From positions 1,426,001 through 1,490,000 of the forward strand of contig OZ242030.1 in assembly GCA_965205055.1 (NCBI GenBank): a stretch of DNA of 64,000 nt, read 5' to 3'. This document shows, piece after piece, positions 45,026-55,324 of this stretch. Each line of letters opens with the position of its first letter. Positions within the stretch are counted from its first letter, which is position 1. The position numbers were made by a program, and so were the translations under genes. The stretch is from CBDBBY01 sp965205055 (GTDB lineage: Bacteria > Pseudomonadota > Alphaproteobacteria > Rhodobacterales > Rhodobacteraceae). Below the pieces are notes generated by a model that saw only the letters and a program-made list of their open reading frames with translations, was not told the origin of the DNA and ran no database searches.

Positions 45026-48014
45026 GAAGCTTTGCTCCTTCAGGATCGTAGAAGACGGGTCGGACGATCTTTGCCTTCATGGAACCCTCATCAAGCGGAA
45101 ACTCCAATATCTCGCCCATCCGCTCCGGCCCTCGCTCGACCAAGCCGAGCGCGATGGGCCGCTCCAAATTCGGGGAATAGTAGCTCGACGTGACCCGTCC
45201 GACGGCGCGGGGCCGGCCGTGCATGTTTCTTTCATTGGAGATCGCGTGGACGCCGCAGGGGAGCGGATCCTTTCCGTCGGTCAATTCCAAGCCCACAAGC
45301 TTCCAGCGCGACGGATTCGTCAGATATGATCGCTCCTGAGCTCGCTTCCCCAAATAATCGTCTTTCGACTTCGACACGGCCCAATCGAGCCCAAGATCCT
45401 GGGGCGTGACCGTTCCGTCGGACTCGTCTCCGATCATGACGTAGCCTTTTTCGGCTCTCAGCACATGCAGAGCTTCAGTCCCGTAGGGCTCCGCGTCGAA
45501 TTCGCGCCCGCATTCCAGAATCCTGTCCCACAGCTCCCTGCCCTGCGAGGCGCGGATCGCGATCTCGAAAGAAAGCTCGCCCGAGAAAGAGATGCGGAAC
45601 ACGTTCAAATCCAGTCCGCCGCCGGAAATTCTCTTCCAAGCCATGAACGGAAATTCGTCGGCTTCGATCCCGCCGCCGGTTATCTTTTCAAGCAGCCTCC
45701 TCGAATCGGGGCCGGCGACGACAATTTGAGCGAATTGCTCGGTGAGATTGACGACATGGACCTTCCAATCCCACCACTCGCATTGCAGCCATTCCTCCAT
45801 CCAGGAGTGCACGTGGTCCGCTCCGCCTGTGGTCGTATGGCAAAGAAAACTGTCGTCGCTCATGCGCGCCACGACGCCGTCATCCATCAGGAAGCCGTTC
45901 TCGTTGCACATCAGGCCGTATCGACATCTTCCCGGTTTCAGCGTGCTGATCTTTCCGGTGTAGATCACATCCAGAAACTTGCCGGCGTCCGGACCCGATA
46001 CGAGCAGCTTGCCCAGCGTCGAAGCATCCATGACCCCGACCGAAGTCCTGACGCGAACCGTCTCCCGGTTGACCGCATCGGCCACCGACTCGTCGGCCCG
46101 CCGATAGCAATACGGACGCCTCCATGATCCTACCGGTTCCCAGAACGCTCCGTTCCGATCATGCCATGCGTCAATCGGCGTCTTTCTTGTCGGCTTGAAC
46201 AGCTTCCCTTTGGCGTCGCCCGCGATCGCTCCCAAAGTGACAGGAACGTACGGCGGCCGGAAGGTCGTCGTCCCGACTTCGCCGATCGGCGCTCCGAGTC
46301 TATCCGCAAGCACAGCCAAGCCGTTGATATTGGAAAGTTTTCCTTGATCGGTCGCCATGCCGAGCGTCGTGTATCGCTTGAGGTGCTCCACGCTGCGGTA
46401 GCCTTCCTGCGCCGCGATCTCGACATCTGAAACCTTGACGTCATTCTGGAAGTCCACCCAGGATTTGCTCTTGCTGCGAGGCTTCATGCCTTGGGGCACG
46501 AGCCATGCATGCTTCACGACATAGTCCGGGTCCGGCTCAATCCCGGGCTTTTCGAGCTCTTCCGTCTTGAAGCCCAGCTCCGAAAGAGCCTTTGCCGCTG
46601 CGTACTTGGCATCCTGCAGGATTCTACCGGTGGACATTTCGCCGTTCGCGGCGCCGACGACTTGCATGGCCGGCCGCCCGTCATCGTTGACCGGCGGCCT
46701 GTCTTCCAGCGGTCGGAACATCGCTTGGCGCTCGTCCCATCTCAGCTTCCCGCCGCAATGCGACCAAAGGTGGACAGTCGGCGACCATCCGCCGGACATC
46801 GCGACGGCTTCGCACTCGATTTCGCTCAGTACCGCGCCCTCGCCCGCATATGCGCAAACCGCGACGCCGGATACTCTGCTCCGGCCCTTCACCGAGGCGA
46901 TGCCCTTGCCGAACTCGACGTTTATGCCCAGTTCGCGCGCGCGTTGGAAGTTCGGTCCGTTCGCGCTTTGCCGCACATCGAGCACCGCAGGAACGCTCAA
47001 TCCGGATTCGGCGATTTTCACAGCGGTCAGGTATGCGTCATCATTGTTCGCAAGAACGGCGACGCGGTCACCAGGCGATACCCCGAAATCGCTCAGATAA
47101 TCCCTGACTGCGGACGACAGCATGACTCCGGGCACGTCGTTTCCGGCGAAACACAGCGGGCGCTCCAGCGCGCCTGCGGCAAGAATCGTCTTGCGGGCGC
47201 GAATCCGCCAAAGCCGCTGGTCGAAGCGACCGCCGGCATGCTGCTGGCAGGCAAGGACGTACCCATGGTCGTATGCGCCGATGCCGACCGTTCGCGCAGC
47301 CATTTGCACGTTGCCGAAGGCGTTCAGCTGGTTGATCGCATCGGCAAGCCAAACCTCGGCGGACTGCCCTTCGACCTGCGCTCCGTCCTTTGCGGCCCGG
47401 CCTCCCCAGAATGCTTCCTGTTCGATGATCAGGACGCGCGCCCCGACTCCGGCCGCAGCTTTGGCGGCAGACAATCCCGCAACGCCTCCTCCTATCACCA
47501 ACACATCGACGTGCGCGTGGAAGTGTTCATACAAGTCCGGATCGCGGCCTTTCGGCGCTTGCCCCAAGCCGGCCGCCCGCCTGATCATCGGTTCGAAAAG
47601 GTGCTTCCAAGCCGGGCGCGGATGCATGAAAGTCTTGTAGTAGAATCCGGCTGGCAGCAACGCCGACGCGGCGCTGGCAATCTCTCCGACGTCGAATTCC
47701 AAGCTCGGCCAATGGTTCTGGCTGGAGATCGTCATTCCGTCCGAAAGCTCGGTCATCGTCGCGCGCTGGTTCGGAGTGAATGTCGCGCCCTCGCCGACTC
47801 CGAGCAGCGCATTCGGCTCTTCGGGCCCGCAGGAAACTATGCCCCGCGGACGATGATATTTGAAAGAACGGCCGACCAGCAGCTGATTGCTCGCCAACAG
47901 CGCCGAAGCGACAGTATCGCCGCTGTATCCCTTCAGCTTCTTTCCGTTGAATGCGAACTTCAACGGAGCATCCCGGTCGATCCGTCGTCCGCCCGAGGCG
48001 AGCCGCGTGCTCAT
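45018..48014 (-). CDS. soxA: Sarcosine oxidase alpha subunit
   Basis: A 998-residue subunit. An N-terminal ferredoxin-like 2Fe-2S-type fold (KFAFNGKKLKGYSGDTVASALLA) is followed by an NAD-binding Rossmann domain (VLVIGGGVAGLSAAKAAAG), a second flavoprotein region, and a C-terminal GcvT-like aminomethyltransferase domain (GVMDASTLGKLLVSGPDAGKFLD) that binds folate. I chose the ATG at 48014; the frame upstream lacks family similarity. It sits between soxD and soxG. Confidence 0.94.
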   Translation of the reverse strand: MSTRLASGGRRIDRDAPLKFAFNGKKLKGYSGDTVASALLASNQLLVGRSFKYHRPRGIVSCGPEEPNALLGVGEGATFTPNQRATMTELSDGMTISSQNHWPSLEFDVGEIASAASALLPAGFYYKTFMHPRPAWKHLFEPMIRRAAGLGQAPKGRDPDLYEHFHAHVDVLVIGGGVAGLSAAKAAAGVGARVLIIEQEAFWGGRAAKDGAQVEGQSAEVWLADAINQLNAFGNVQMAARTVGIGAYDHGYVLACQQHAGGRFDQRLWRIRARKTILAAGALERPLCFAGNDVPGVMLSSAVRDYLSDFGVSPGDRVAVLANNDDAYLTAVKIAESGLSVPAVLDVRQSANGPNFQRARELGINVEFGKGIASVKGRSRVSGVAVCAYAGEGAVLSEIECEAVAMSGGWSPTVHLWSHCGGKLRWDERQAMFRPLEDRPPVNDDGRPAMQVVGAANGEMSTGRILQDAKYAAAKALSELGFKTEELEKPGIEPDPDYVVKHAWLVPQGMKPRSKSKSWVDFQNDVKVSDVEIAAQEGYRSVEHLKRYTTLGMATDQGKLSNINGLAVLADRLGAPIGEVGTTTFRPPYVPVTLGAIAGDAKGKLFKPTRKTPIDAWHDRNGAFWEPVGSWRRPYCYRRADESVADAVNRETVRVRTSVGVMDASTLGKLLVSGPDAGKFLDVIYTGKISTLKPGRCRYGLMCNENGFLMDDGVVARMSDDSFLCHTTTGGADHVHSWMEEWLQCEWWDWKVHVVNLTEQFAQIVVAGPDSRRLLEKITGGGIEADEFPFMAWKRISGGGLDLNVFRISFSGELSFEIAIRASQGRELWDRILECGREFDAEPYGTEALHVLRAEKGYVMIGDESDGTVTPQDLGLDWAVSKSKDDYLGKRAQERSYLTNPSRWKLVGLELTDGKDPLPCGVHAISNERNMHGRPRAVGRVTSSYYSPNLERPIALGLVERGPERMGEILEFPLDEGSMKAKIVRPVFYDPEGAKLRG

Positions 48015-48104
48015 CGCGACATCCGATGCGTTGACGCCGCCGGAAGGATGGAATTGCAAGCCGGAACATTCGACGGCAGCCGCTGCAAGATATGCAGATC
48101 CATA

Positions 48105-48428
48105 TCACTCATTGCCGTCCCAATCCGGTCGCCGTTCCTTGATCGCGGCGACAATTTCGTCCGGCGGCCCGAAGGTCTGCGCAGGATAGGTCCCGAACAC
48201 CTCCAAGGTCGCCGTGCATCGCGCCGCGTGAAACCATTTTCCGCAGCCGTAGCTGTGCCTCCAGCGTTCGAAATGCACGCCTTTTCGGTTCTTCCGCATG
48301 AACAAATAGCTCTCGAACTCCTCATCGCTCGAGCCCGGTCCGCATCGCTTCAGATGCGCTTCGCCGCCCGGGGAAAGCTCGGTTTCCTCCGCCTCAATCC
48401 CGCAATAAGGGCACACGAGTTTCAGCAT
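48105..48428 (-). CDS. soxD: Sarcosine oxidase delta subunit
   Basis: A 107-residue zinc-binding subunit. It begins MLKLVCPYCG, with the zinc ligands of this short C-x2-C motif and later a histidine (WRHSYGCGKWFHAARC). It stabilises the complex. The upstream extension of the frame is a shadow of soxB. Confidence 0.92.
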   Translation of the reverse strand: MLKLVCPYCGIEAEETELSPGGEAHLKRCGPGSSDEEFESYLFMRKNRKGVHFERWRHSYGCGKWFHAARCTATLEVFGTYPAQTFGPPDEIVAAIKERRPDWDGNE

Positions 48429-48492
48429 GCGTTCACTCCGACCTCTGCCGCCGGCGCGGCGTCGCCCGATTGCATCCGGCCGCCTTCGCTTG

Positions 48493-49740
48493 TCAATGCG
48501 CCACCCCTGCCGCGACGCTTTCGTCGATGAACCTTCCTTCCCTGAAACGGTCCAACCCGAAATTCGCCGCCAAGCTGCCGGGCTCGCCCTTGGCGACAAG
48601 CTCCGCCATGGCCCATCCCGAGCCGGGAATCGCCTTGAATCCGCCGGTTCCCCAGCCGCAGTTGACGAACACGCCTCCGACGGGCGTCTTGGAAATGATC
48701 GGCGAGCGGTCGCCGGTCATGTCGACGATACCTCCCCATTGCCTCAGCATTTTCAGCCGCGAAATCAGCGGAAAGGTCTCGGTCAAGGCGCTGACGGTTT
48801 CCTCGATATGCTGGAAAGATCCCCGCTGGGTGTAATTGTTGTAGCCGTCCGCGCCGCCGCCGATCACGAGTTCGCCCTTGTCCGACTGGCTGATGTAGCC
48901 GTGGACGGTGTTCGCCATTACCACGATGTCCAAGCAGGGCTTGACGGGCTCGGAAACGAGCGCCTGCAATGCGACGGATTCGATCGGCAGCCGGAATCCC
49001 GCCAACTCGGCAAGCACGCCCGAGTGCCCCGCGACGACGATTGCAAGCTTCTTGCACGAGATTGAACCCCGCGTCGTGCGAATCCCCGAGACGCCTTCTG
49101 CATCGCGCTCAATCCCGATGACCTCGCAGTTCTCGATGATGTCCATGCCCATCTCGGAGCACGCTCTCGCATATCCCCAAGCCACCGCATCATGTCGAGC
49201 GGTTCCGCCTCGCGGCTGCCAGAGCGCTCCGAGTATCGGGTAGCGCGGACCTTCCACGGATATGATCGGGCAGATTTCCTTCACGCGCTCGGGCCCGACG
49301 TACTCCGTCTCCACGCCTTGATTGATGTTGGCGTTGTTGATCCTCATGTACCCGCGCACCTCGTGGTGGGTCTGCGCGAGCATCATGACGCCGCGCGGGC
49401 TGAACATCAGGTTGAAATTCAGCTCCTGACTCAGCGTTTCGTAGAGACCCCGGGCTTTTTCATAGATGGCGGCGGAATCGTCTTGCAGGTAGTTCGAGCG
49501 GATGACGGTCGTGTTTCGGCCGGTGTTGCCTCCGCCGAGCCAGCCCTTTTCGACGACCGCGACATTCCGGATGCCGTGATTCTTGCCGAGATAGTAGGCT
49601 GTGGCGAGACCGTGCCCGCCGGCGCCGACAACAACGACATCGTAGCGATTCGCGGGTTCAGGCGAATTCCACGCGCGTTCCCATCCGGCATGCCGACGCA
49701 GCGCTTCCCTAATGACAGCGAATGCCGAATATCGCTTCAT
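48493..49740 (-). CDS. soxB: Sarcosine oxidase beta subunit
   Basis: A 415-residue flavoprotein of the DAO/MSOX family. The FAD motif VVVVGAGGHGLATAYYL is near residue 32. GWLGGGNTGRNTTVIRSNY includes the region of covalent FMN attachment in heterotetrameric enzymes. The C-terminal part has GDRSPIISKTPVGGVFVNCGWGTGGFKAIPG. First gene of soxBDAG, divergent from ccmI. Confidence 0.94.
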   Translation of the reverse strand: MKRYSAFAVIREALRRHAGWERAWNSPEPANRYDVVVVGAGGHGLATAYYLGKNHGIRNVAVVEKGWLGGGNTGRNTTVIRSNYLQDDSAAIYEKARGLYETLSQELNFNLMFSPRGVMMLAQTHHEVRGYMRINNANINQGVETEYVGPERVKEICPIISVEGPRYPILGALWQPRGGTARHDAVAWGYARACSEMGMDIIENCEVIGIERDAEGVSGIRTTRGSISCKKLAIVVAGHSGVLAELAGFRLPIESVALQALVSEPVKPCLDIVVMANTVHGYISQSDKGELVIGGGADGYNNYTQRGSFQHIEETVSALTETFPLISRLKMLRQWGGIVDMTGDRSPIISKTPVGGVFVNCGWGTGGFKAIPGSGWAMAELVAKGEPGSLAANFGLDRFREGRFIDESVAAGVAH

Positions 49741-49979
49741 CTTTCGCACGACCCCGCAAAATCCAATCTTGGCCACTCGCGCACAATAGGCCTCAGTTTG
49801 CCGCCAAATCTGCAGATTTGCCCAAAACGTCGCGCTGGAGAACCGCGAACAAGTTGCCATATATAGCAGTGAGCGGAAACGCGCTATAATTATTGGAGCG
49901 TTGCTGAGCGGCGCGGACGAGCTTGCGCGGCGTCGGAAGGCGTTCCGACCGCTGCAAGCGGGCACGACTGGGGATGCCT

Positions 49980-51215
49980 ATGGAATTCTACGCGGTCGCA
50001 GTCGCGATCGGCCTTGCAGCGGCGGCGGCGATCATCCTGCCCATGATTCGAGGACGCGCGAAGCCGGACAAATGCACGGATTTCGATGTGCAGCTGTACA
50101 AGGATCAGTTGCGGGAAATCGAACTTGAAGCCGAGCGCGGCGGAAGGGATGCGGAAGAGACTGCGCAGGCGAAGCTCGAAGTTTCGCGGCGGATACTTAG
50201 AGCCGGCGCGGACGAAAAGAGCGAAAGGACGAAAAGCGCGCCTCGTCTTGCGACGCGCATGGCCGCAATTGCAATTGCAATTGCGCTGCTCCCCGGCGCT
50301 TTGGCGCTGCACTCCCATATCGGACAGCCCGGGACGCCGGGTTTGCCTTTGGCTCAGCGATTGGCCGACGCCGCCGAGTCGCGTGCAAATCGGCCAAGCC
50401 AGTCCGAGGCGGAAAGCCTGATCCGGACCGAGCATCCGCCAGTCGATGCGGATGCAGAATATCTTGCGCTGGCGGAACAACTGCGGTCCGCGGTCGATCA
50501 GCGCCCGAATGATATCGAGGGATTGCAGCTCCTGGCTCGACACGAAGCGAACCTGAACAATTTCGCAGCGGCGGCGAATGCCAAGCTGAAGGCGATCAAT
50601 CTTCTGCAGCAGCGGGCAACAGCGGACGACCATGCCGAATATGCTGAACTTTTGGTTCTGAACGTTTCAGGATACGTCTCGCCGGAAGCGGAGGCCGCCA
50701 TCTTCAGGGCGCTCGAAATTGAACCGGAACAACCTATTGCCCTCTACTACGCAGGCGCGATGTTCGCGCAAACCGGGAGGCCCGATCAGGCGTTCCATAT
50801 TTGGCGAAGCATGCTTGAGAACGCGCCTCGAGACGAACCCTGGGTTCTTGAACTGGAAGACCAAATTGAGCAGGTCGCGCCGTTTGCAGGCCTCTTGCCG
50901 GCGGAGTCGGCGGCATTGCCCTCGGATGACCTGCCCGGGCCGACCAGAGAGGATATCGAAGCAGCGTCCGATCTTACGGATCAAGAACGGGACGCGATGG
51001 TCGCAGCCATGGTCGACGGCCTCGAGGAGAGACTTATGAGCGACGGAGGCGCCCCCGAAGAATGGGCGCGGCTGATCCGCGCATTGGGCGTTCTGCGGCA
51101 AAAAGAACGCGCGGACGTCGTTTACGAACAAGCGAAGACCGCGTTCAGCGGCGATTCGGCGGCGATGAAGACTATAGAGTCCGCTTGGCGACAATCCGAC
51201 CTCGGCAATGATTGA
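49980..51215 (+). CDS. ccmI: Cytochrome c biogenesis protein CcmI
   Basis: A 411-residue protein. An N-terminal membrane helix (FYAVAVAIGLAAAAAIILPMI) and a second hydrophobic segment after about 100 residues (RMAAIAIAIALLPGALAL) bracket a cytoplasmic leucine-zipper-like helix. The remainder is TPR-like (LLARHEANLNNFAAAANAKLKAI). CcmI presents apocytochrome c for haem attachment. Start 49980 with GGG six bases upstream. The stop overlaps the start of ruvX. Confidence 0.85.
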   Translation: MEFYAVAVAIGLAAAAAIILPMIRGRAKPDKCTDFDVQLYKDQLREIELEAERGGRDAEETAQAKLEVSRRILRAGADEKSERTKSAPRLATRMAAIAIAIALLPGALALHSHIGQPGTPGLPLAQRLADAAESRANRPSQSEAESLIRTEHPPVDADAEYLALAEQLRSAVDQRPNDIEGLQLLARHEANLNNFAAAANAKLKAINLLQQRATADDHAEYAELLVLNVSGYVSPEAEAAIFRALEIEPEQPIALYYAGAMFAQTGRPDQAFHIWRSMLENAPRDEPWVLELEDQIEQVAPFAGLLPAESAALPSDDLPGPTREDIEAASDLTDQERDAMVAAMVDGLEERLMSDGGAPEEWARLIRALGVLRQKERADVVYEQAKTAFSGDSAAMKTIESAWRQSDLGND

Positions 51216-51690
51216 ACCTACCGACGACATCGCGCAGCTTAAGGACTCGCTGCCCAAAGGCCGTGCGTTGATCGGCTTGGACTTGGGATCGAAGGTCGTG
51301 GGCGTTGCGGTTTCCGACCCCCTTTGGACGGTTGCGTCGCCCTTGGTTTCGCTGAAGCGCAATCAATTCAAGAAACTTGCCGCGAGCATTCTGGAGATAG
51401 CGGATGGCCGCGACGCAGGCGGATATATTGTCGGGCTTCCCCGCAACATGGACGGCTCCGAAGGGCCTAGCTGCCAGTCCGCGCGGGCGTTCGCGTCAAA
51501 CCTTGCGTCGGTTTCGAATGCGCCTGTCGGCCTTTGGGATGAGCGGCTTTCGACTGTCGAAGCGGAGAAATCGCTCATCGCAGCGGACATTTCCAGAAGC
51601 CGACGTCGCGAGGTCGTGGACAAGATCGCGGCGTCCATCATCTTGCAAGGCGCGCTTGATCGATTGTCGTTCCTGGAGAACGCGGCTTGA
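51208..51690 (+). CDS. ruvX: RuvX/YqgF, putative pre-16S rRNA nuclease
   Basis: A 160-residue RNase H-fold protein. LIGLDLGSKVVGVAVSD carries the first catalytic aspartate, YIVGLPRNMDGSEGP is diagnostic, and VGLWDERLSTVEAEKSL and VVDKIAASIILQGALD carry the others. The family matures the 5' end of 16S rRNA. It overlaps ccmI upstream and the DUF1289 gene downstream. Confidence 0.92.
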   Translation: MIEPTDDIAQLKDSLPKGRALIGLDLGSKVVGVAVSDPLWTVASPLVSLKRNQFKKLAASILEIADGRDAGGYIVGLPRNMDGSEGPSCQSARAFASNLASVSNAPVGLWDERLSTVEAEKSLIAADISRSRRREVVDKIAASIILQGALDRLSFLENAA

Positions 51691-51908
51691 CCGACACGAC
51701 CTGGAAAAGAGACGAGCCGGATAGTCCTTGCAAACAAATCTGCGTCATCCATCCGGCTGCCGGCATCTGCGTCGGATGCCATCGGACGGCAGACGAGGTG
51801 AGGAATTGGGCCTCGCTCACGCGCGACGAGCGCGTGTCCATCCTGGCCGAGCTGCCGGGCAGAGGGCATATGCTGCGCCGCCGTCGCGGACGGCGACAAC
51901 GATCTTGA
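51687..51908 (+). CDS. DUF1289 protein
   Basis: A 73-residue protein from a TTG start overlapping the ruvX stop. Four cysteines occur as SPCKQIC and ICVGCHR, matching the DUF1289 pattern, followed by TADEVRNWASLTRDER and a basic tail. Function unknown; metal binding is likely from the cysteines. Confidence 0.8.
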   Translation: MTDTTWKRDEPDSPCKQICVIHPAAGICVGCHRTADEVRNWASLTRDERVSILAELPGRGHMLRRRRGRRQRS

Positions 51909-52103
51909 TTAGCGCCTTCGAGGCCGGACCACATCAATAACCGAACGCCTCCGAACACCTATCGGTTTGCGCTCGCATCGACGCGCCGCAGGATCCGGAC
52001 ATTATTGGCCGCCCGGATTCGGAAACGCCCAAATCCAACTCAGTCCAAAGAACGGCGACAGCATGAATTTTTGAGTCCGTTCATCATGTATCGCAAGGCT
52101 CGC

Positions 52104-53120
52104 TCAAAGCGAGAGCTGGTCCATGATGCCTTCCAAGCAGGAAGCCCCCTGAGCCATGAACTTCGCCGGATCCGAGAGCGCCCTGCGCCACTGCTTCGCG
52201 CCCGGTAGTCCGGAAAACAGCCCCAGCATGTGCCGAGTCACATGTCGCACCTGACCGCCTGATGCGACGTGCTTCTCGATATAGGGAATCATGGCGGAAA
52301 CGGCTTCCCGCAAGTCGGTCCGCCGTTCGTCGCCGAATATCCGACTGTCGACACCCTGCAGCATCGCCCCCGGCGATTTGTATGCCGATCTCCCCACCAT
52401 CACGCCGTCCAGACCCTCCCGCAGAAAACTTTCCGCCTGCTCAAGCGTTGAAATTCCGCCGTTTACGCAGATTGACAGACCAGGATAGAAGTCCTTGATC
52501 TGGCGGACGATGTCGTAGTTCAAAGGCGGGATTTCCCGGTTCTCTTTCGGACTCAGTCCCGCCAGCAAAGCCTTGCGGGCGTGCACCGCCACCCGCGAGA
52601 CGCCTGCGGCGGAAACGGCCTCAATGAAGCGCGGAAGCGCTTCGTACGGATCCTGCTCGTCGACTCCGATCCGGCATTTGACGGTAACTTCCGTGCCCTT
52701 GGCTGATTCGACCATCGCGCGAACGCACTCCGCAGTCTGCTCTGGCCGGGTCATCATTACAGCGCCGAAGCAGCCGTCCTGCACGCGCTCCGACGGACAG
52801 CCCGCGTTGAAGTTTATCTCGTCGTATCCGAATTGCGACGCTACGCGAGCCGCCTCTCCCAGCTCCTCCGGATCGCTTCCGCCGATCTGAACCGCAATTG
52901 GGTGCTCCTCCTTCCTGAAGAAGAGGAGACTTTCCGGATCTCCGTGCATGATCGCGGCCGAGGTCAGCATTTCCGTATAGAGCAGAGCATGGCGCGTAAG
53001 CAGCCGATGGAAAAACCGGCAATGCCTGTCCGTCCAGTCCATCATCGGCGCAACAGCGAACCGCGAAGATCGTCCGAGACCGGTCTTCGCTCCGCTTATT
53101 TCGCTTTCCCAAGGTGCCAT
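52104..53120 (-). CDS. dusA: tRNA-dihydrouridine synthase DusA
   Basis: A 338-residue FMN enzyme reducing uridine in the tRNA D-loop. FAVAPMMDWTDRHCRFFHRLL starts the TIM barrel. The catalytic cysteine is in NFNAGCPSERVQDGCFGA, VAVHARKALLAGLSPKENREIPPL is specific to DusA, and ICVNGGI and GVMVGRSAY bind FMN phosphate. Confidence 0.95.
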   Translation of the reverse strand: MAPWESEISGAKTGLGRSSRFAVAPMMDWTDRHCRFFHRLLTRHALLYTEMLTSAAIMHGDPESLLFFRKEEHPIAVQIGGSDPEELGEAARVASQFGYDEINFNAGCPSERVQDGCFGAVMMTRPEQTAECVRAMVESAKGTEVTVKCRIGVDEQDPYEALPRFIEAVSAAGVSRVAVHARKALLAGLSPKENREIPPLNYDIVRQIKDFYPGLSICVNGGISTLEQAESFLREGLDGVMVGRSAYKSPGAMLQGVDSRIFGDERRTDLREAVSAMIPYIEKHVASGGQVRHVTRHMLGLFSGLPGAKQWRRALSDPAKFMAQGASCLEGIMDQLSL

Positions 53121-53964
53121 AGATGTTTCGTTTGTCCCGCTTTCGACCAGTTTGCTTCCGTTTACCCACTCTGCGAAAAACTGTCATTCCGTACAAGCAA
53201 GTTTTGAGGGAGTATCAAGCCTTCCTTGCTCGGATGTCGCAGCGCAATCCGCCGCGCAGTAGCTGTGATGCTCCATCCATCCGGCTGCATGAACTTTTCT
53301 TCGCCCTTCGTATACAGGGCGCAGACTAAGTGCAGAGCCGGATCTCACAGTTTCGCATGGAGGCAGTAAATTTATAGCGTCGCTTTCAACTGCCAAGGGA
53401 AGGATTGATTCTTGTGGCACGAACCTCCGGATATCGAGGGTTATGCACCCAACTGGTCATAGGCTCGAGTCCCGATCAAGGTATGTCGTCCTTTGACGGG
53501 CTACTCCAGGCATAAGCTGCGGTTGGCACCTGTTTCCGATAGATGCGCGTTCATTCGCGCTATCGGCGTCGAAAAGAGATCGTTGGCGGACCGCCTTGAC
53601 TCGGGATGGCATCGTCGCACTGCGATACGGGAGTGCGTCTACTGGACGGACACCATCATTGTCGGAAGAGTCTTTTTGAGCAATAACTTGAACAACAATC
53701 GGGCAGCTCGGAGCCCGTTAGGTTCAGGCTCGGAAAGCCATTCCGACGACCCGACAGTCTTTGGACAACTGTCGAACCGTTTCAAATCAATCCGAAGCGC
53801 ATTCGAGAACGGGACTGGGCCGGGCGCATCTTGGAAATTGGGCACCGGAATGATTTGGAGCGGAAGTCGATTTCGGGGCATTTCCGCTGGACCTTGATCC
53901 ATCCTTTTTGTTTCCGAGCACCTTATTTGATAGGGTCAATTCACCGAAATTGAGGAATTGCTCG
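53121..53964. other. Long stretch without a recognisable gene
   Basis: About 840 bases with only short frames and no RBS or domain. It is likely decayed DNA next to the imported nucleotidyltransferase gene. No repeats matching the other islands were seen. Confidence 0.5.
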
Positions 53965-55173
53965 ATGAGCTCAACCGAGACTCAAGCCGAATTCGAACAA
54001 ACGTCGGTTCCGGATACAGGTCGGTCGCTTGGGATTTCTTCAGACAGGCGATCCCGAATGCAGGGAGTTGCCGAAACAGCCGAAAGCGCTTTCGTTCCAG
54101 ATTCAGCATGCAATGTCGTGAAGGAGAAGTGCGAAGACGCGCTGAGTCTGTGGCCGAACGCCAAGGCTGCGATCCTCTATGGTTCAAGGGCGCGCGGAGA
54201 CCACCGCGCCGACAGCGACTGGGACATTGCCTTCATTACAAGCACGAAAGACTCGCTTCCCAGCGAAGTGCTTCAAGACTGGAATGAACTTGGGACAAGC
54301 AAAGAAATAACTATTCACGGGCTGGCAATTCCACAAAATGAATTCCATGACAACGCGAATTCCCTCGGTGATGTCGTCTCTTCGATTGCGCGAGAGGGTT
54401 GGTTGATTGCCGGGCACTGCAAATGGCCGGATACAGAAAGCAAATTAATTATTAAACCTGAAGTGTATAAGGAACTTCGTGCGATGGCTTTAAGAAATAT
54501 TTCGGTGGCTGTCGATGGCTTTGTAAAGGGCATTATTAATGCCCGTACAAGCAGTGATCAAACTGCATTCAAAATTTTCGTAAAGGGCACTGCAGATGCT
54601 GCAGAGTATTTTGCTAAAATCGCGTTTGAAAAAATCGCCTCCGGATCCAGTGAAAAATATCCTTACTCGCATAAAGTCGATGATATTGTCAAAGAAATCG
54701 ACAATAAAATTGAGCATTTTGACCAGCGGAACGCCAAATGGTGGCTATCTGCCCGCGGCAAGGAATTCCGCGGCATGCTTTGCGAAATGAACGGCCATGA
54801 TCGTGAAGACCACCAGTATGGATACCAAATTTTGGCACCCAACTACAAAGTGATTGCCCGTGCTGCATATCGCCTCCTTGCTATTGTGAACTTCGCAATT
54901 CGGGAGGTTGGAGAACTTCCCGGCCCTGGATGCTTGCGACAGGCCGCGATTGAAATTGCCGAACCGCATCGGTCCGAATTGCTCGAGTTAGCCAACCTCC
55001 TGAGACAAGTTTTGGAAGATCTCGATCTTAACGAGTCAACTTTCTCGGCGGCCGGCCCGGTAATCGCCAGATCCGCTATGGTTGCAGTAAATCTCGGCTG
55101 GAAAATCACCCAAGCACTGGAGGAACTTGCCGACAGCCTTTCTGAAGGGGAATCCTCTCAGGATCGTGCTTAA
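53965..55173 (+). CDS. Nucleotidyltransferase with C-terminal helical (HEPN-like?) domain
   Basis: About 402 residues. The N-terminal third has a pol-beta-type nucleotidyltransferase core: ILYGSRARGDHRADSDWDIAFI, with GSRARGD at residues 73-79 and DWD at 85-87. Residues ~165-310 are helical. A segment AEYFAKIAFEKIASGSSEKYPYSHKVDDI resembles the end of HEPN domains, but I do not see the canonical R-x4-6-H RNase motif. MNT and HEPN are normally two genes of a toxin-antitoxin pair; here they seem to be one chain. The region is visibly AT-richer than its surroundings (for example 54300-54800), which suggests recent acquisition. Confidence 0.65.
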   Translation: MSSTETQAEFEQTSVPDTGRSLGISSDRRSRMQGVAETAESAFVPDSACNVVKEKCEDALSLWPNAKAAILYGSRARGDHRADSDWDIAFITSTKDSLPSEVLQDWNELGTSKEITIHGLAIPQNEFHDNANSLGDVVSSIAREGWLIAGHCKWPDTESKLIIKPEVYKELRAMALRNISVAVDGFVKGIINARTSSDQTAFKIFVKGTADAAEYFAKIAFEKIASGSSEKYPYSHKVDDIVKEIDNKIEHFDQRNAKWWLSARGKEFRGMLCEMNGHDREDHQYGYQILAPNYKVIARAAYRLLAIVNFAIREVGELPGPGCLRQAAIEIAEPHRSELLELANLLRQVLEDLDLNESTFSAAGPVIARSAMVAVNLGWKITQALEELADSLSEGESSQDRA

Positions 55174-55324
55174 ACCTCCGCCAATCCTTGCTGCCGAAAT
55201 CACCCCGGTTTTAAACTGCCTGTTCCACCAGAAACGTGACTTCCGCGACTCATCCGGCCGCAGCAGATGCCAAGGGGAAACCTGCAGCGGGCCGGAATGC
55301 ACGCGCTGTCGGAATTGTCTGTCG

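Noticed and set aside
46491..48530. 679-codon plus-strand frame inside soxA
   Set aside because: Opposite-strand shadow of a well-supported 998-residue sarcosine oxidase subunit, with arginine- and serine-rich shadow composition.
49885..49890. TATAAT before ccmI
   Set aside because: A good -10 but no convincing -35 at 16-18 bases, so it was not listed as a promoter.
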